A stretch of 64,000 nucleotides of DNA, taken from the NCBI GenBank assembly GCA_963715045.1, contig CAVQRC010000001.1, positions 186,001 through 250,000 of the forward strand. Direction: 5' to 3'. Made by a program: the position numbers and the translations under genes. Below, in pieces: positions 1-8,943 of this stretch (positions are counted from its first letter, which is position 1; every line of letters starts with the position of its first letter). The notes below the pieces were generated by a model, which saw only the letters and a program-made list of their open reading frames with translations, was not told where the DNA came from and did no database searches. This stretch comes from CAVQRC01 sp963715045. GTDB taxonomy: Bacteria; Planctomycetota; Planctomycetia; Pirellulales; Lacipirellulaceae.

Positions 1-193
1 CGTGTTGAGCGTGCTGGCCATTCGCGACAGCGTCTGCCCACCGACGATCAACTACGAAGAGCCCGATCCCGACTGCGATCTCGACTACACGCCCAACGAG
101 CCTCGCGAACGGTCGATTCAGGCCATCATGAGCAACAGTTTCGGCTTCGGTGGCCACAATGGGGCCCTGATCGCACGGCGGTTCGACGGGTAG
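1..193 (+). CDS. fabF: 3-oxoacyl-[acyl-carrier-protein] synthase II, C-terminal end (partial)
   Basis: Only the last 64 residues lie in the window; the gene enters from the left edge and stops with TAG at 191-193. The visible part matches the end of KAS II enzymes of fatty-acid elongation: a 'PPTINYEEPDPDCDLDY' stretch followed by the 'NSFGFGGHN' motif near the C-terminus. The catalytic Cys and first His lie outside the window. FabF condenses malonyl-ACP with acyl-ACP in the cytoplasm. The assignment rests on these C-terminal motifs alone; a paralogous KAS cannot be fully excluded. Confidence 0.9.
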   Translation, partial: VLSVLAIRDSVCPPTINYEEPDPDCDLDYTPNEPRERSIQAIMSNSFGFGGHNGALIARRFDG

Positions 194-344
194 CGCTGCG
201 GTAAAGAGGAACGGGCTTCTGGTGTCGCTGCAGCGGTCCGCTCACGACGCAGGACAATGACTAAAGAATCCCCATCACGGATTCCTGTTGTGGTGGTTGC
301 AGTGGGACAATTTTGGCAGACTCAGCCTGCGACGTCCCCCAAAA

Positions 345-359
345 AGACCCCAGGGGTCT
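345..359. other. Perfect 7-bp inverted repeat in the fabF-485 intergenic region
   Basis: AGACCCC at 345-351 and GGGGTCT at 353-359 form a palindrome centred on one A. It lies in the 291-base gap between fabF and the next gene. It has no following T-run, so a terminator role is not clear. Nothing else was recognised in the gap. Confidence 0.4.
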
Positions 360-484
360 CGTTTGCAGGCTGCGACCCCGGCGGTGGCGCGGGATGACGC
401 TCGTCTTGCTCCGTTTCGCGAGGCCTTCTATACTCCGCCGCCGCGTCCACTAGGCGAACACCGCATCAGCAAGGAGGCTGATCG

Positions 485-1748
485 ATGCACAGCAGGCCCT
501 TCCGTCGCGTATTGCCGCGAATCGCCGCAATTCTACTGGCCGCGGTGCACGCTCCGGTCCTCGCCCAGGAGCCGGCCGCGACTGGGTGGCGGGCAGCCGG
601 CGATGCGGCACCCGCGAATGCTGGTGGTCTCCCAGTCGCCGCTCCCCGGGCGGCCGTGGTGACACCGCCCCGCGCGGATATCACGCCGACCACTCCCTTG
701 ACGCCGATCCAAGACAATCAGCAGCCGCTCCGGGCCCGCGTCACGAAGGGCGCCGGCACACTGCCCAACAATCACGGACAGGTGTGGCGGGAGTACGACA
801 TCAGCCCCTACACCCGCCGCGTCACGTCGACCAATCGGCCGGAGCAGGCCGTCGTCGACTGGATTCTGCGGGAGACCGGCTACGAGGCCTGGCATGGAGA
901 ACCACTGGGCGTGTTCGAGCGCCGACCAGAACACGATGCGGGTGTACCACACGCCGGAGATGCACGGCATCGTGTCGAACATCATCGATCGGTTCGTCAA
1001 CAGCGAAGCCGAGACCCACGCGTTTGGCCTCCGCGTGGTGACGATCCGCAACCCGAACTGGCGGGCCAAAGCCCTGCGGTACATGAAACCGATTCCGGTT
1101 CAGTCGTCGGGCGTGCAGGGCTGGCTGGTCGCCAAGGAAGACGCAGCGCTGCTGCTCAATGAACTGGGCCGCCGTTCCGATTACCGCGAGCACAACTCAC
1201 CGAATCTGCTTGTCCACAACGGGCAGTCGACGGTGATCTCTTCAATGCGGCAGAGAACGTACACCAAGGGGGTTGTGGCTTCGACCGGAGCGTGGCCCGG
1301 TTACCAGCCCGAGATGGGCGTCCTCGATGAAGGGTTCTCGCTCGAGTTCAGTCCGCTGGTATCGCTCGACGCCCTGTCGGTGGACGCGGTGATCAAGTTG
1401 CGGCTCAACCAGATCGAGAAAATGGTGCCGGTAAAGCTCGACGTGCCGACTTCGCTGTCACCGAATCAGCAGACGCAGGTGGAAGTGCCCCAACTCACGA
1501 TGTGTCACGTACACGAGCGGTTCCGCTGGCCGGTCGACGAGGTCCTGATTCTTTCGACCGGTGTCGTGGCGACGCCCGCTCCCACGCGAAAGTCCGGCTT
1601 CATGGAGTTGATCCCGATGGTCAATGGCCCGCCCCGGGCCGATGCCCTGCTGGTCATCGAGAGCAAAGGTCGCGTTCCCCGCGTCGTCCGCCGCACCGAC
1701 CAGCCCTCGGTCGCCCGAGTGCCGCAAACGTCGCACGGCAGGTACTAG
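485..1748 (+). CDS. Exported protein with secretin-like segments, one apparent +1 frame break
   Basis: The product is about 420 residues if one extra base near 916 is ignored. Residues 1-27 form a signal peptide ending in 'VLAQ'. Before the break the frame reads '..DWILRETGYEAWHGEPLGV'; after it, a different frame continues '..SADQNTMRVYHTPEMHGIV'. Dropping C916 joins them as 'LGVLSADQNT'. The C-terminal half ('DEVLILSTGVVATPAP') resembles the beta-rich region of secretin-type proteins, but no full secretin domain can be shown. The gene has a plausible RBS (AAGGAGG, 470-476) and stands alone, convergent with ruvB. Function unknown; export is well supported. Confidence 0.65.
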
Positions 1749-1899
1749 GTTGGGATCAGGGATTAGAGTCACATTCCGTTCGCTGCGCGGGCATCACGAT
1801 GACTAATCTCTCGTGCCGATGGAAATCCCAACGACGAATTCCCCAAGGACAAACTGGAGGCTTCGTCATCGCAGTGCCGACGATTGAGAGTTCAACGGG

Positions 1900-3030
1900 C
1901 TAGAACAACGGCAGCTGGTCGGAGTCCTGGTTTTCCCAGGGGCGTTGTGCCGGGGCGATGCCGAGGTGATCGTAGCTGGCCGCCGTGATCTTGCGACCTC
2001 GCGGGGTACGCACCACCAGTTCGCTGCGAAGCAGGAACGGCTCGACTTCGTCGACCAGCGTGTCGGTCGGCACGTTCATCGTATGGGCCAGTGCTTCGAC
2101 GCCGACGGGGCCTCCGCCGAACACGCGGTGGACGGTCGCCAGGTACTTGCGATCCTGCGGATCAAGACCCTTCTCGTCGATGCCGAGCATTTCCAGAGCT
2201 GCCGAGGCGACGTCGAGGTCGATCTGGCCATCCGCCCGGCTCATGGCGTAGTCCCGCACCCACCGCAGCCGATTGTTCGCGATTCGCGGCGTGCCCCGAC
2301 TGCATCGCGAAATCTTTTCGGCCGCTTCCAGCGTGATCGCGATCCGCAATTTCCGGGCGTTGCGTTGGATGATCTCGGTCAGTTCGTCCCGGGAGTAGAA
2401 GTCGAGATGCTCGCGGACCTGGAAACGGTCGCGGAGCGGCGCCGAGAGCAGGCCGCTGCGAGTCGTGGCCCCGATGATCGTAAAGGGTCGCAGCGACAAG
2501 TTTACCGTGCGGGCGTTCACTCCCTCGCCGAGCGTGATGTCGACCCGAAAATCCTCCATCGCCGGATACATGAACTCTTCGACGGCCTTGGGAATCCGGT
2601 GAATCTCGTCGATGAACAGCACGGATCCGCCTTCGGCATTGGTCAGGTAGGGGAGCAGGTCCTTGGGTGCTGACAAGGCTGCTCCGCTGGCGATTTGCAG
2701 GGGCACGCCGAGGTCCCGCGGAATACAGGTCGCGAAGGTGGTCTTGCCGAGGCCCGGTGGTCCGTCGAGCAGGATGTGCCCCAACGGTTCGGAACGCATC
2801 GTGGCGGCATCGACGGCAATCCGCAGCCGCTCGTAGACCTCACGCTGGCCGACCATGTCCCGCATGGTGCGGGGTCTGAGTGCCAGATCTTCGGGCGCCT
2901 GGTCGTCAGGCTTCTGGTCTTTGGGCGCCTGGTCTTCGTTTTGCTGGCGGCCGCTCTGGGAGGGGGATTGCTGCCCGTCGTCTTCGCCGCGATCGTCGTC
3001 GTCGCCCGAGAGAATTGGCTCGCGTGCCAT
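1900..3030 (-). CDS. ruvB: Holliday junction branch-migration helicase RuvB
   Basis: This 376-residue protein is the AAA+ motor of the RuvAB complex, which drives branch migration of Holliday junctions. Walker A (GPPGLGKT) is at residues 90-97, the Walker B 'DEIH' at 141-144, and the sensor-1 'GATTRSG' at about 187-193. The winged-helix C-terminus ends with 'RKITAASYDHLG'. Residues 1-48 are an acidic, Gln-rich extension absent from typical RuvB (about 340 residues); the core begins near 'LRPRTMRDMVGQ'. The gene lies 8 kb from ruvA and ruvC, so it is not in an operon with them. Confidence 0.97.
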   Translation of the reverse strand: MAREPILSGDDDDRGEDDGQQSPSQSGRQQNEDQAPKDQKPDDQAPEDLALRPRTMRDMVGQREVYERLRIAVDAATMRSEPLGHILLDGPPGLGKTTFATCIPRDLGVPLQIASGAALSAPKDLLPYLTNAEGGSVLFIDEIHRIPKAVEEFMYPAMEDFRVDITLGEGVNARTVNLSLRPFTIIGATTRSGLLSAPLRDRFQVREHLDFYSRDELTEIIQRNARKLRIAITLEAAEKISRCSRGTPRIANNRLRWVRDYAMSRADGQIDLDVASAALEMLGIDEKGLDPQDRKYLATVHRVFGGGPVGVEALAHTMNVPTDTLVDEVEPFLLRSELVVRTPRGRKITAASYDHLGIAPAQRPWENQDSDQLPLF

Positions 3031-3882
3031 GCCTGGTTCCGCCTCGGGAGATGTCCGACACTATCGACTGAACGGTTGCCCACCGGTGAGCCGCCACTAT
3101 AGCAAACCGGCGATTCGGGCCACCAGGGCAGCTCGCGTGCCGATTGCAGGCGGCTGCGGGAATTGAGAACCCGTGGGCCCGTCTTCGCAACCTATTTTTG
3201 TCCAACGGCTTACGCATTCGACCCCGGCTTTGGCAGCGGTATGGCAGGGGAACCAAGGCTCGAACTGTCAATGTCTGGCCCTGTCTGGCATACGACAGCG
3301 TTCGGGTGGCCGTGGAAGAAAAGCTGGAAGACGGATGTTGTTGTGAATCTTGTGAGTGGTGAACCCATCGTGGGTAAGTCTAAGTTTGAGCAGTACATGA
3401 GTGTAGCTGAGGGGTATGTTCGTAATTCCCGGAGACGAGCCGATTCTCGAAGTCCGAGAGAAGCATTGGTAAAGGTCGCGGACATTCGTTCGGGCAGGTT
3501 CTGACTGAGCCGGAGTTCGGCGCCGACTGACACGAGTGCGTAAGGACACGCCCTCCTTAGGTAGCGGGCACCCGGCCTCGCGCTGGCGTCTGTCATCTTA
3601 TTGAGTGCGCGGGAGTTGAGCCTGGCACGTGTTAGCGAGAGGTTTTGATTTAACGCAGCAGGTGCCGCTTTTGGTGGCCGTCGCGACGCCGTCTAAGCTG
3701 CCGCGGTCGATTTTACCTGCGCAGTTTCGCACTGAGCCGGCACTCTGCTTGGCGACGTCAGACTCCGAGCCCGCATTGTCGGAACGCCTTGATTCGTCGG
3801 CGATATAAGTGAGATGGATTGGATTATCCGGAGCACGCCGCCACAATGATTGGATTCCGACACGCGTTGTGAGAGCCGTAGC
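3031..3882. other. Intergenic, no supported gene
   Basis: This stretch of about 850 bases lies between ruvB and the next + strand gene. Several short open frames exist on both strands, the longest about 110 codons, but none shows a recognisable domain, a good ribosome binding site or a consistent codon bias. It is visibly less G+C-rich around 3290-3480 and 3600-3850 than neighbouring genes. I see no RNA gene or insertion sequence in it. Confidence 0.5.
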
Positions 3883-4692
3883 ATGGGAGAGAAAGCTCCG
3901 TTTAGGCGTTTCCGCTTCAGGATTCGAGATTTGGGATTTGCCACGGTGATCGTAGCGTTGACCCTGGGATGGCTGCTTGATCACAGGCGACAGGTCGACA
4001 AGATTGAGCAGATCAGCACGCTCGTACAGCCGGCGAGCACGATTGAGGGGCGGGTGACCTACCTTGACTCTGGCAAACCTGCCGCCGGGGTACGCATTCT
4101 TGCTCAGCCTACGAACAATCCCGTCCGTGTCCTCTCGTCTTCGGGCCGCACCACATTTGGCGTTGCGACAACAGATGACGACGGCCACTACAGATTTGTT
4201 GATTTGGCACCAGCAAACTGGAATGTCTTTGTGGAGACGGACGGCTGGACTGCCAATGCTATCGATGCCTTACCGGTGGTAGCAGGCCAGGAAGTCAAGA
4301 ACGCTGATTTGCAGCTAGTGAAAGGCGGCTTCATCAGGGGTCGCGTGGTCGATGAAACGGGGAAGCCAGTCTCGCGGGCGCAAGGGCAACGAATTTGTAT
4401 CGGCGTCTACGGACCAGCCCGCCCTAAGAGCGGTCCCGCGATTGAAGCGGTCTACGTCAATGCCGAGGGGCAGTTCCAAATTCGTGTGCCACCAGGAAAG
4501 AACTATCCGTACATCGCCAGCGTCATGCCCCAATCGGTACTGGAAGGCATCGAATTTGGAGAGGTGGGCATAACCGTTGTTGACGGGAACACAGCGGAAG
4601 TTGGATTCCGCATTGAATCCAGTTCCAACGCGCGGGCCAGGCCAGTTTGGCCACCCGTTCGACCCAAGGAGAGCGACTTACTGAACGAGTAA
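3883..4692 (+). CDS. Membrane-anchored carboxypeptidase-regulatory-like (Ig-fold) protein
   Basis: The product has 269 residues. I chose the start at 3883 because it gives the N-terminus 'MGEKAPFRRFRFRIRDLG', a short basic segment followed by one membrane helix ('FATVIVALTLGWLL'), a pattern common in planctomycete proteins. An in-frame ATG at 3850 is the alternative. Two beta-sandwich repeats follow: 'EGRVTYLDSGKPAAGVRI..' and 'RGRVVDETGKPVSRA..', each with the G-x-V-x(6)-GKP signature of CarboxypepD_reg-like domains. This suggests a protein held in the membrane with its domains in the periplasm. No catalytic domain is present; function unknown. Confidence 0.75.
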   Translation: MGEKAPFRRFRFRIRDLGFATVIVALTLGWLLDHRRQVDKIEQISTLVQPASTIEGRVTYLDSGKPAAGVRILAQPTNNPVRVLSSSGRTTFGVATTDDDGHYRFVDLAPANWNVFVETDGWTANAIDALPVVAGQEVKNADLQLVKGGFIRGRVVDETGKPVSRAQGQRICIGVYGPARPKSGPAIEAVYVNAEGQFQIRVPPGKNYPYIASVMPQSVLEGIEFGEVGITVVDGNTAEVGFRIESSSNARARPVWPPVRPKESDLLNE

Positions 4693-4699
4693 GAAAAGT

Positions 4700-4724
4700 G
4701 GCGTAGGTTGATCTCACCAACGCC
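4700..4724 (-). terminator. Stem-loop between convergent genes
   Basis: GGCGT at 4700-4704 pairs with ACGCC at 4720-4724, with further GGT/ACC pairing inside. Read on the minus strand, the stem is followed by ACTTTTCTT, as expected of an intrinsic terminator for the small membrane protein gene. It may also serve the + strand gene ending at 4692. Confidence 0.5.
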
Positions 4725-4734
4725 ATAAACTTGC

Positions 4735-5028
4735 TCAGAGTTTCACGAGTCGCTCGAGCCCCGCGCCTGCGATCAGTCCCAGCAGGACACCCAGCGTGAT
4801 CGACACGACGAGCACCTCTCGTGGATAGGAGCTCAGGGAGCCATTCGCGAGGGCAACGCCGACAAACCCACCGATCAGCCCGCTGATCGACGAACACAGG
4901 ATGACGGGTCTGATGCGACTGCACAGGCTGTTCAGGTGCGGCCAGAACCCAACGAGGCACAGCAGCAAGACGGCACCAACAGGTAGCCACAATCCGCTGA
5001 CGATCAGAGCCGCTTCCTGGTAGGACAT
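4735..5028 (-). CDS. Small integral membrane protein, function unknown
   Basis: This 97-residue protein begins 'MSYQEAALIVSGLW'; an in-frame start at 5079 would add 17 residues. It has three hydrophobic segments: about 5-27 (with 'GAVLLLCLVGFW'), about 42-62 ('CSSISGLIGGFVGVAL') and about 70-93 ('VLVVSITLGVLLGLIAGAGL'). The glycine-rich helices recall small membrane-spanning proteins of unknown role. It is convergent with the upstream gene and has no near neighbour on its own strand. No family was recognised. Confidence 0.55.
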   Translation of the reverse strand: MSYQEAALIVSGLWLPVGAVLLLCLVGFWPHLNSLCSRIRPVILCSSISGLIGGFVGVALANGSLSSYPREVLVVSITLGVLLGLIAGAGLERLVKL

Positions 5029-5883
5029 GGTACCCTTCGCTCCTGCTCTTGCACGGACGCTTCCGCCGAAGGATAGCATTGATTGCTCATCCTACAACTT
5101 TCGCCAGGACCCGAAGACACGTATTCGGTGCCGAGGTCGATTTCTCCGACGCGCGCGACGAACAGACCCCCACGAGCTTGCTCGTGCGGTGAATGAGGTC
5201 ACTGGCTAACCGCGTCGCCGCCGACAGTAGCCGGCCGCGACGGGAGCCTGCACGCACCGCCCCGTGGGAACGCCCGGCGGATTCCCTGAAACGAAACGTT
5301 CGCTTCGCGAACGCCTGCCTGGGAGGTCAGCCGGCGAAGCCGGCTGCCCCGTTTGGCGGCTTCGCCTCCAGAGAATCCGGGAAATGCATCGTTCGCGAAG
5401 CGAACGATCACGGGCGGGTTTAGACGTTCGGAAGGAGACTCGTCTCAAAGCAAGTATCGAGAGGAACTGCGTGACCGGGTGTGCGCGAGGCCCATTTGTT
5501 CTCTCACGACCGCCGCTTAGCCAGAGACCTGATTCACCTCGGAGCAAGCTCCGAGGGGTCTGTCCTCATCACGTAGCCAACAACCTTTCCCTTTCGTCCC
5601 TTGTGTCCCTTCCTGCGTGGGTGTTCACGACCTCAGCGTCGCACGCACTCTTGTAGCGACCTCGGTTACGCCTCTCGAAACGGCAATCTCGCAACAAAGT
5701 GCCGCTATCAGTCTCGTCAAATCGGCGGCGCCAGTCGGGCGGCAGTCAGGCCTTGCTACGGTTGGCGTTTGGTGACCAAGGTCGAACCGACCTTGTGCAC
5801 TTGGAGAGCTCCCAGCCACCCACTCGGCACCAATCTGAGCGTAGTTGGTTACTGCGCTTTCCGGATTGTTAGGTGAACTCTAC
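5029..5883. other. Intergenic region rich in compact hairpins, no supported gene
   Basis: About 855 bases without a convincing gene. It holds at least six short perfect inverted repeats with 2-3-base loops: CACGAGC-TT-GCTCGTG at 5171-5186, the group at 5297-5406 (listed separately), CCTCGGAGC-AA-GCTCCGAGG at about 5537-5556, and AAGGTCG-AAC-CGACCTT at about 5778-5794. Open frames crossing it have no recognisable product. Confidence 0.6.
5297..5406. repeat. Cluster of GCGAAGC/GCTTCGC mini-hairpins
   Basis: Four compact stem-loops lie within 110 bases. CGTTCGC-TTC-GCGAACG (5297-5313) is the exact reverse complement of CGTTCGC-GAA-GCGAACG (5390-5406), so the two can also pair with each other. 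Between them are AGCCGGC-GAA-GCCGGCT (about 5329-5345) and a GGCGGCTTCGCC element (about 5355-5366). All share the heptamer GCGAAGC on one strand, a sequence known to form unusually stable DNA mini-hairpins. Confidence 0.75.
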
Positions 5884-6453
5884 CTAAATCAGCTCACCAA
5901 AATCGCGTAAGCGACTGACGGTCTCCGGGAGATGCTGTCTGGCAAGAGCTTCCAAGAACTGCTCAACGTCTTTGGGTGGGTTTTTCAGGGCGGCTCTTTG
6001 CTTCTTGGCGGCGGAACAAACGGCTGCTGGATTGAGGTCCAGGAAGTGGGTGATGAATTCGTCGGGATGCTGTGCCTCGAGCCCGTGCGTCGCAAGATAC
6101 TCGTTGGGGAAATCGGTGAGGTTGAACGTGACGATCACCGACGCCCGCGTTCGAATGGCTGCGGCCAAGACGTGACGATCATCGGGATCAGGTAACTGCA
6201 GACCGTCGACCAGGTCTTCATATCCAATAACCAAAGAATCGCGAACGTGCGAGTTCATGAACTGCCTTGTGCGCTCCAGTTGCTCACGTGTCAGGTCGGG
6301 GCGATCCTCCAGGACACTCCTGATCCACTCTTCGTGAATCTGATCCGTCCAGCGAGCGCGAAACAGGTCGGTTATCGCCAACCGCATCAAGAGATCGCGA
6401 AGCGGAGCCGGATACAGTACGCATGCGTCGTATAGAGCAGTAAATGTCGACAT
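5884..6453 (-). CDS. PIN-domain toxin of a type II toxin-antitoxin pair
   Basis: This 189-residue protein has a PIN-like nuclease fold. Acidic residues fit the metal site: D9 in 'ALYDACVLYP', E41/E42 in 'IHEEW', D91/D92 in 'DPDDRHVLAAAI', and N111/D114 in 'TFNLTDFP'. PIN toxins usually cleave RNA; the substrate here is unknown. It follows the HTH gene by 25 bases on the same strand, with AGGGAAG just upstream of its ATG. It is longer than typical VapC (about 130 residues) because of a C-terminal segment of about 60 residues. The pairing with an excisionase-type HTH protein supports a toxin-antitoxin role. Confidence 0.85.
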   Translation of the reverse strand: MSTFTALYDACVLYPAPLRDLLMRLAITDLFRARWTDQIHEEWIRSVLEDRPDLTREQLERTRQFMNSHVRDSLVIGYEDLVDGLQLPDPDDRHVLAAAIRTRASVIVTFNLTDFPNEYLATHGLEAQHPDEFITHFLDLNPAAVCSAAKKQRAALKNPPKDVEQFLEALARQHLPETVSRLRDFGELI

Positions 6454-6478
6454 CTTCCCTGACCTCGAAGACTCGGTA

Positions 6479-6922
6479 TCAGTAGCCCATGTCTGATTCC
6501 TGAGCCTGCTGCGTCAGTTCGTCGAGCGCATTGATGCGTTTCTCGTCGATCTCGTGCTTGTACTTCATCAGGTCGCTAAACAAAACTCGGCGATGAGTTC
6601 CAACTCGGCGATAAGGAATGACATCGTCCTCAAGCTGTTTGATCAGAAATGGGCGAGAGACGCCCAGTAGATCCGCTGCTTGCTGCGTCGTGAGTTCGGC
6701 GTGAATGGGAATTAGCGTGACCGCTTTTCCCTCCGCCATGGCTGCGAGTAATTCCACCAGGAGACGCACCGCTGCGGCGGGCAATTCAACTTGCTCATCG
6801 GTTTCGGCGAGCTTCACCTTGAGCGAGCGATTTAGAAATGGCGCGAGTCGCCGGCTTGAAGCCTTAGCGAGGCGCACGTCATCCTGGCTCGGTGCGACTG
6901 GATCATGAGTAAGCGTTGACAT
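6479..6922 (-). CDS. Excisionase-type HTH antitoxin
   Basis: This 147-residue protein is the likely antitoxin for the PIN toxin downstream. I chose the start at 6922 because it has a strong RBS (GAGGAGA), unlike the longer open frame. Residues about 80-125 form a MerR/excisionase-like helix-turn-helix: 'LTTQQAADLLGVSRPFLIKQLE' followed by a wing with 'RRVGTHRRVLFSDLM'. The N-terminal part ('RLAPFLNRSLKVKLAE..') is of unknown fold. Such antitoxins usually bind their own promoter; inverted and tandem repeats just upstream are candidate operators. Confidence 0.85.
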   Translation of the reverse strand: MSTLTHDPVAPSQDDVRLAKASSRRLAPFLNRSLKVKLAETDEQVELPAAAVRLLVELLAAMAEGKAVTLIPIHAELTTQQAADLLGVSRPFLIKQLEDDVIPYRRVGTHRRVLFSDLMKYKHEIDEKRINALDELTQQAQESDMGY

Positions 6923-6953
6923 CTGATTCTCCTCTTCTTGAAGAGTATCGCCT

Positions 6954-6986
6954 AAACGCAATAAACGCAATAGTCGAAATATTCGA
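6954..6986 (-). promoter_or_regulatory. Candidate operator of the HTH/PIN operon
   Basis: Two exact tandem copies of AAACGCAAT (6954-6962, 6963-6971) are followed by the inverted repeat TCGAA-ATA-TTCGA (6974-6986). They lie 32-64 bases upstream of the antitoxin start in an AT-rich promoter-like region. Self-repression through these sites is inferred from the family, not shown. Confidence 0.5.
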
Positions 6987-7254
6987 AATCAGATCGAATC
7001 CCTAAGCGTCTATTATTAAAGACGTTGCGACTTTCACAGTCGAGTTGTTGGGCCCTCTCGAGCGAGACACTTGCACGTCTGATCCGACTCTTGCTAACGC
7101 TCGCGGCTCATTCAATGCCCCAGCGACCGGCTCCGTAGCGCCCGCGGATAACGAACCCGCGGCCCGCGAGCCGTACAATGCGACAGTTCCCGGTTCCGAC
7201 GAAGAAGCACCCGCTCTCCCATTAGCCAGGCCACACCGCTGGCCACACGCTCCG

Positions 7255-8852
7255 ATGAACGCGAAGAGATGGCGACCGTATCTGGCAGCCAAGACCCGCG
7301 ATCCGCAGTTTCTGTGGACCGTGGCGGGGATCAACATCGTGCTGGGCGTGCTGAGCGGGCTGGTTGCTGCAGTTCTATGCCCCGGAGTCGTTCTTCCGCG
7401 TGTACGTGGAGCGGCAGGTCGACGATGAGTCGCTGCCAGCAGATGACGTGAGCTCGCTGGTGGAAGTCCTGCTTACCGGTAGCGGCGAGCGTTTCGAATT
7501 GTTCGACAACCTGGTGACCTTGCATTCGCTGGTCGCGGAGAGCGGCGGTGGTGGCGGGGACGCACCCATCGAGTCCGCACTGGCGTCGGCGGAGCTGCCC
7601 GGGCGGGATCGCGAGGTGGCGGTGCGGCAGTTTCAAAGCCTTCGACGGGGCGAAGTGACTCCTGAACTGGCCGCCCTGACCACCGCCGAGCCGGTGATTC
7701 CCTATGCGAATTTCGCCGCGGCAACCGTCCATGAGGCGTCTGGCGAGCCGCTCGCAGCGGCTGCGGCTTACGAGCGCGAGGCCCGCCAGACTGGTCTTGC
7801 CGAGGCGAAGCGGCGGGCGGTCGACCGTTTCATTGCCGTCGAGGCCCTCGAAGATGCGACACGATTGGTCAATGACCCATCGTTCGCTCCGCACGTCGAC
7901 GGCCACACGCGACGGTCATTGGCGGCGGCCGCGCGAGACTGGTGGACGCTGTGGTGGCTGATCCCGGCGAGCTTCGTCGATCACGATGCGTGGGGATCGG
8001 CGACTCTGGCGTTATTGGCTGGCGTCATCTGGTTCGTGTTCCTGATGCAGGCCGGCCGCTGTCTGTCGTTGCGGTCCACCGCATTCTGGATCTGCCTGGC
8101 AGCGGTCGCGTCTGGGCGTGCTCAGCGTGTGGCCCACGCTGATGCTGGTGTGGTACCAGGAACTTGCCTGGGGGCTCGTCGCATCGAATCAGTTGGGCGA
8201 CGGATTGCGGTTTTTCATCCTCGGCGTAGGGCTGCGGGAGGAACTGTGCAAGCTGCTGTTGTTCATGCCTCTGCTGCCGTGGTTGTTGCGGCGACGCGAC
8301 GAGCTGACGGTGCTGCTGTCGGCCGCCTGCGTGGGACTCGGGTTCGCGGTCGAAGAGAACATCGGCTACTTCGCAGGCAGTCTGGGGACGGCCACGATTG
8401 GCCGTTTTCTGACGGCCAACTTCTTGCACATGTCGCTCACGGGCGTGGCCGGCCTGTGGCTGTATCGCGGATTTCGCTGGCCCAGGGATTGTGGCCCGCA
8501 GGCGGTCGCCGTGTTCGGCGTCGTGGTCTTTGCCCATGGCCTGTACGATGCGTTCGGGGTGGTCGAGTATCTCGACGAATACGCAATCGTCGGTTGGATC
8601 ATCTTTCTGCTGCTCGCGTATCAGTTCTTCCATGAACTGCGGGAGATGTGGCAGCCCGGCAACGACGTGGTGAGCCTGACCGGCACGTTCGTGTTCGGAC
8701 TCTCGGCGTTGATGGGCGCGACGTTCGCCTATGTGGCCTATGGTCACGGATTCTCGTTTGCCGTGAACGCCTTCGCCGCGCCGAGTCTTCAGATGGCACT
8801 GTTCGCATACGTCTATTTGCGGGAAATGCCGGAGTCCCTGGTGCGGACGTAG
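7255..8852 (+). CDS. PrsW-like intramembrane metalloprotease, two apparent +1 frame breaks
   Basis: The repaired product has about 531 residues. It starts 'MNAKRWRPYLAAKTRDPQFL' at 7255. The frame breaks in GCTGGTTGCTG near 7364 and in GCGTCTGGG near 8111; each loses frame by one extra T. A tetratricopeptide-like middle part ('YANFAAATVHEASGEPLAAAAAYEREA') precedes a polytopic domain. That domain carries the PrsW motifs: 'REELCKLLLF', 'FAVEENIGYF', 'NFLHM' and 'FAHGLYDA', whose Glu and His residues are the presumed metal ligands. PrsW relatives cleave membrane proteins such as anti-sigma factors. No anti-sigma gene is adjacent. Confidence 0.8.
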
Positions 8853-8858
8853 TGGTTG

Positions 8859-8887
8859 ATCAGGGGGCAGGGGTCGGGGGTCAGGGC
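8859..8887. repeat. Short heptamer array, AGGGGTC type
   Basis: The segment reads as imperfect 7-base units related to AGGGGTC. The same unit is expanded between ruvC and ruvA. It follows the protease stop codon by six bases. Confidence 0.6.
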
Positions 8888-8943
8888 TGCGGTTGAATTC
8901 GAAGCTCGAGCGAGCACACGAGCCGTGCGCGTGAAGCCGGCGG

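Noticed and set aside
3163..3504. 113-codon + strand open frame after ruvB
   Set aside because: No recognisable domain, RBS or codon bias; a nearly complementary frame of similar size exists on the other strand.
3598..4188. 196-codon minus-strand open frame
   Set aside because: It overlaps the carboxypeptidase-regulatory-like gene, whose domains and membrane helix are convincing.
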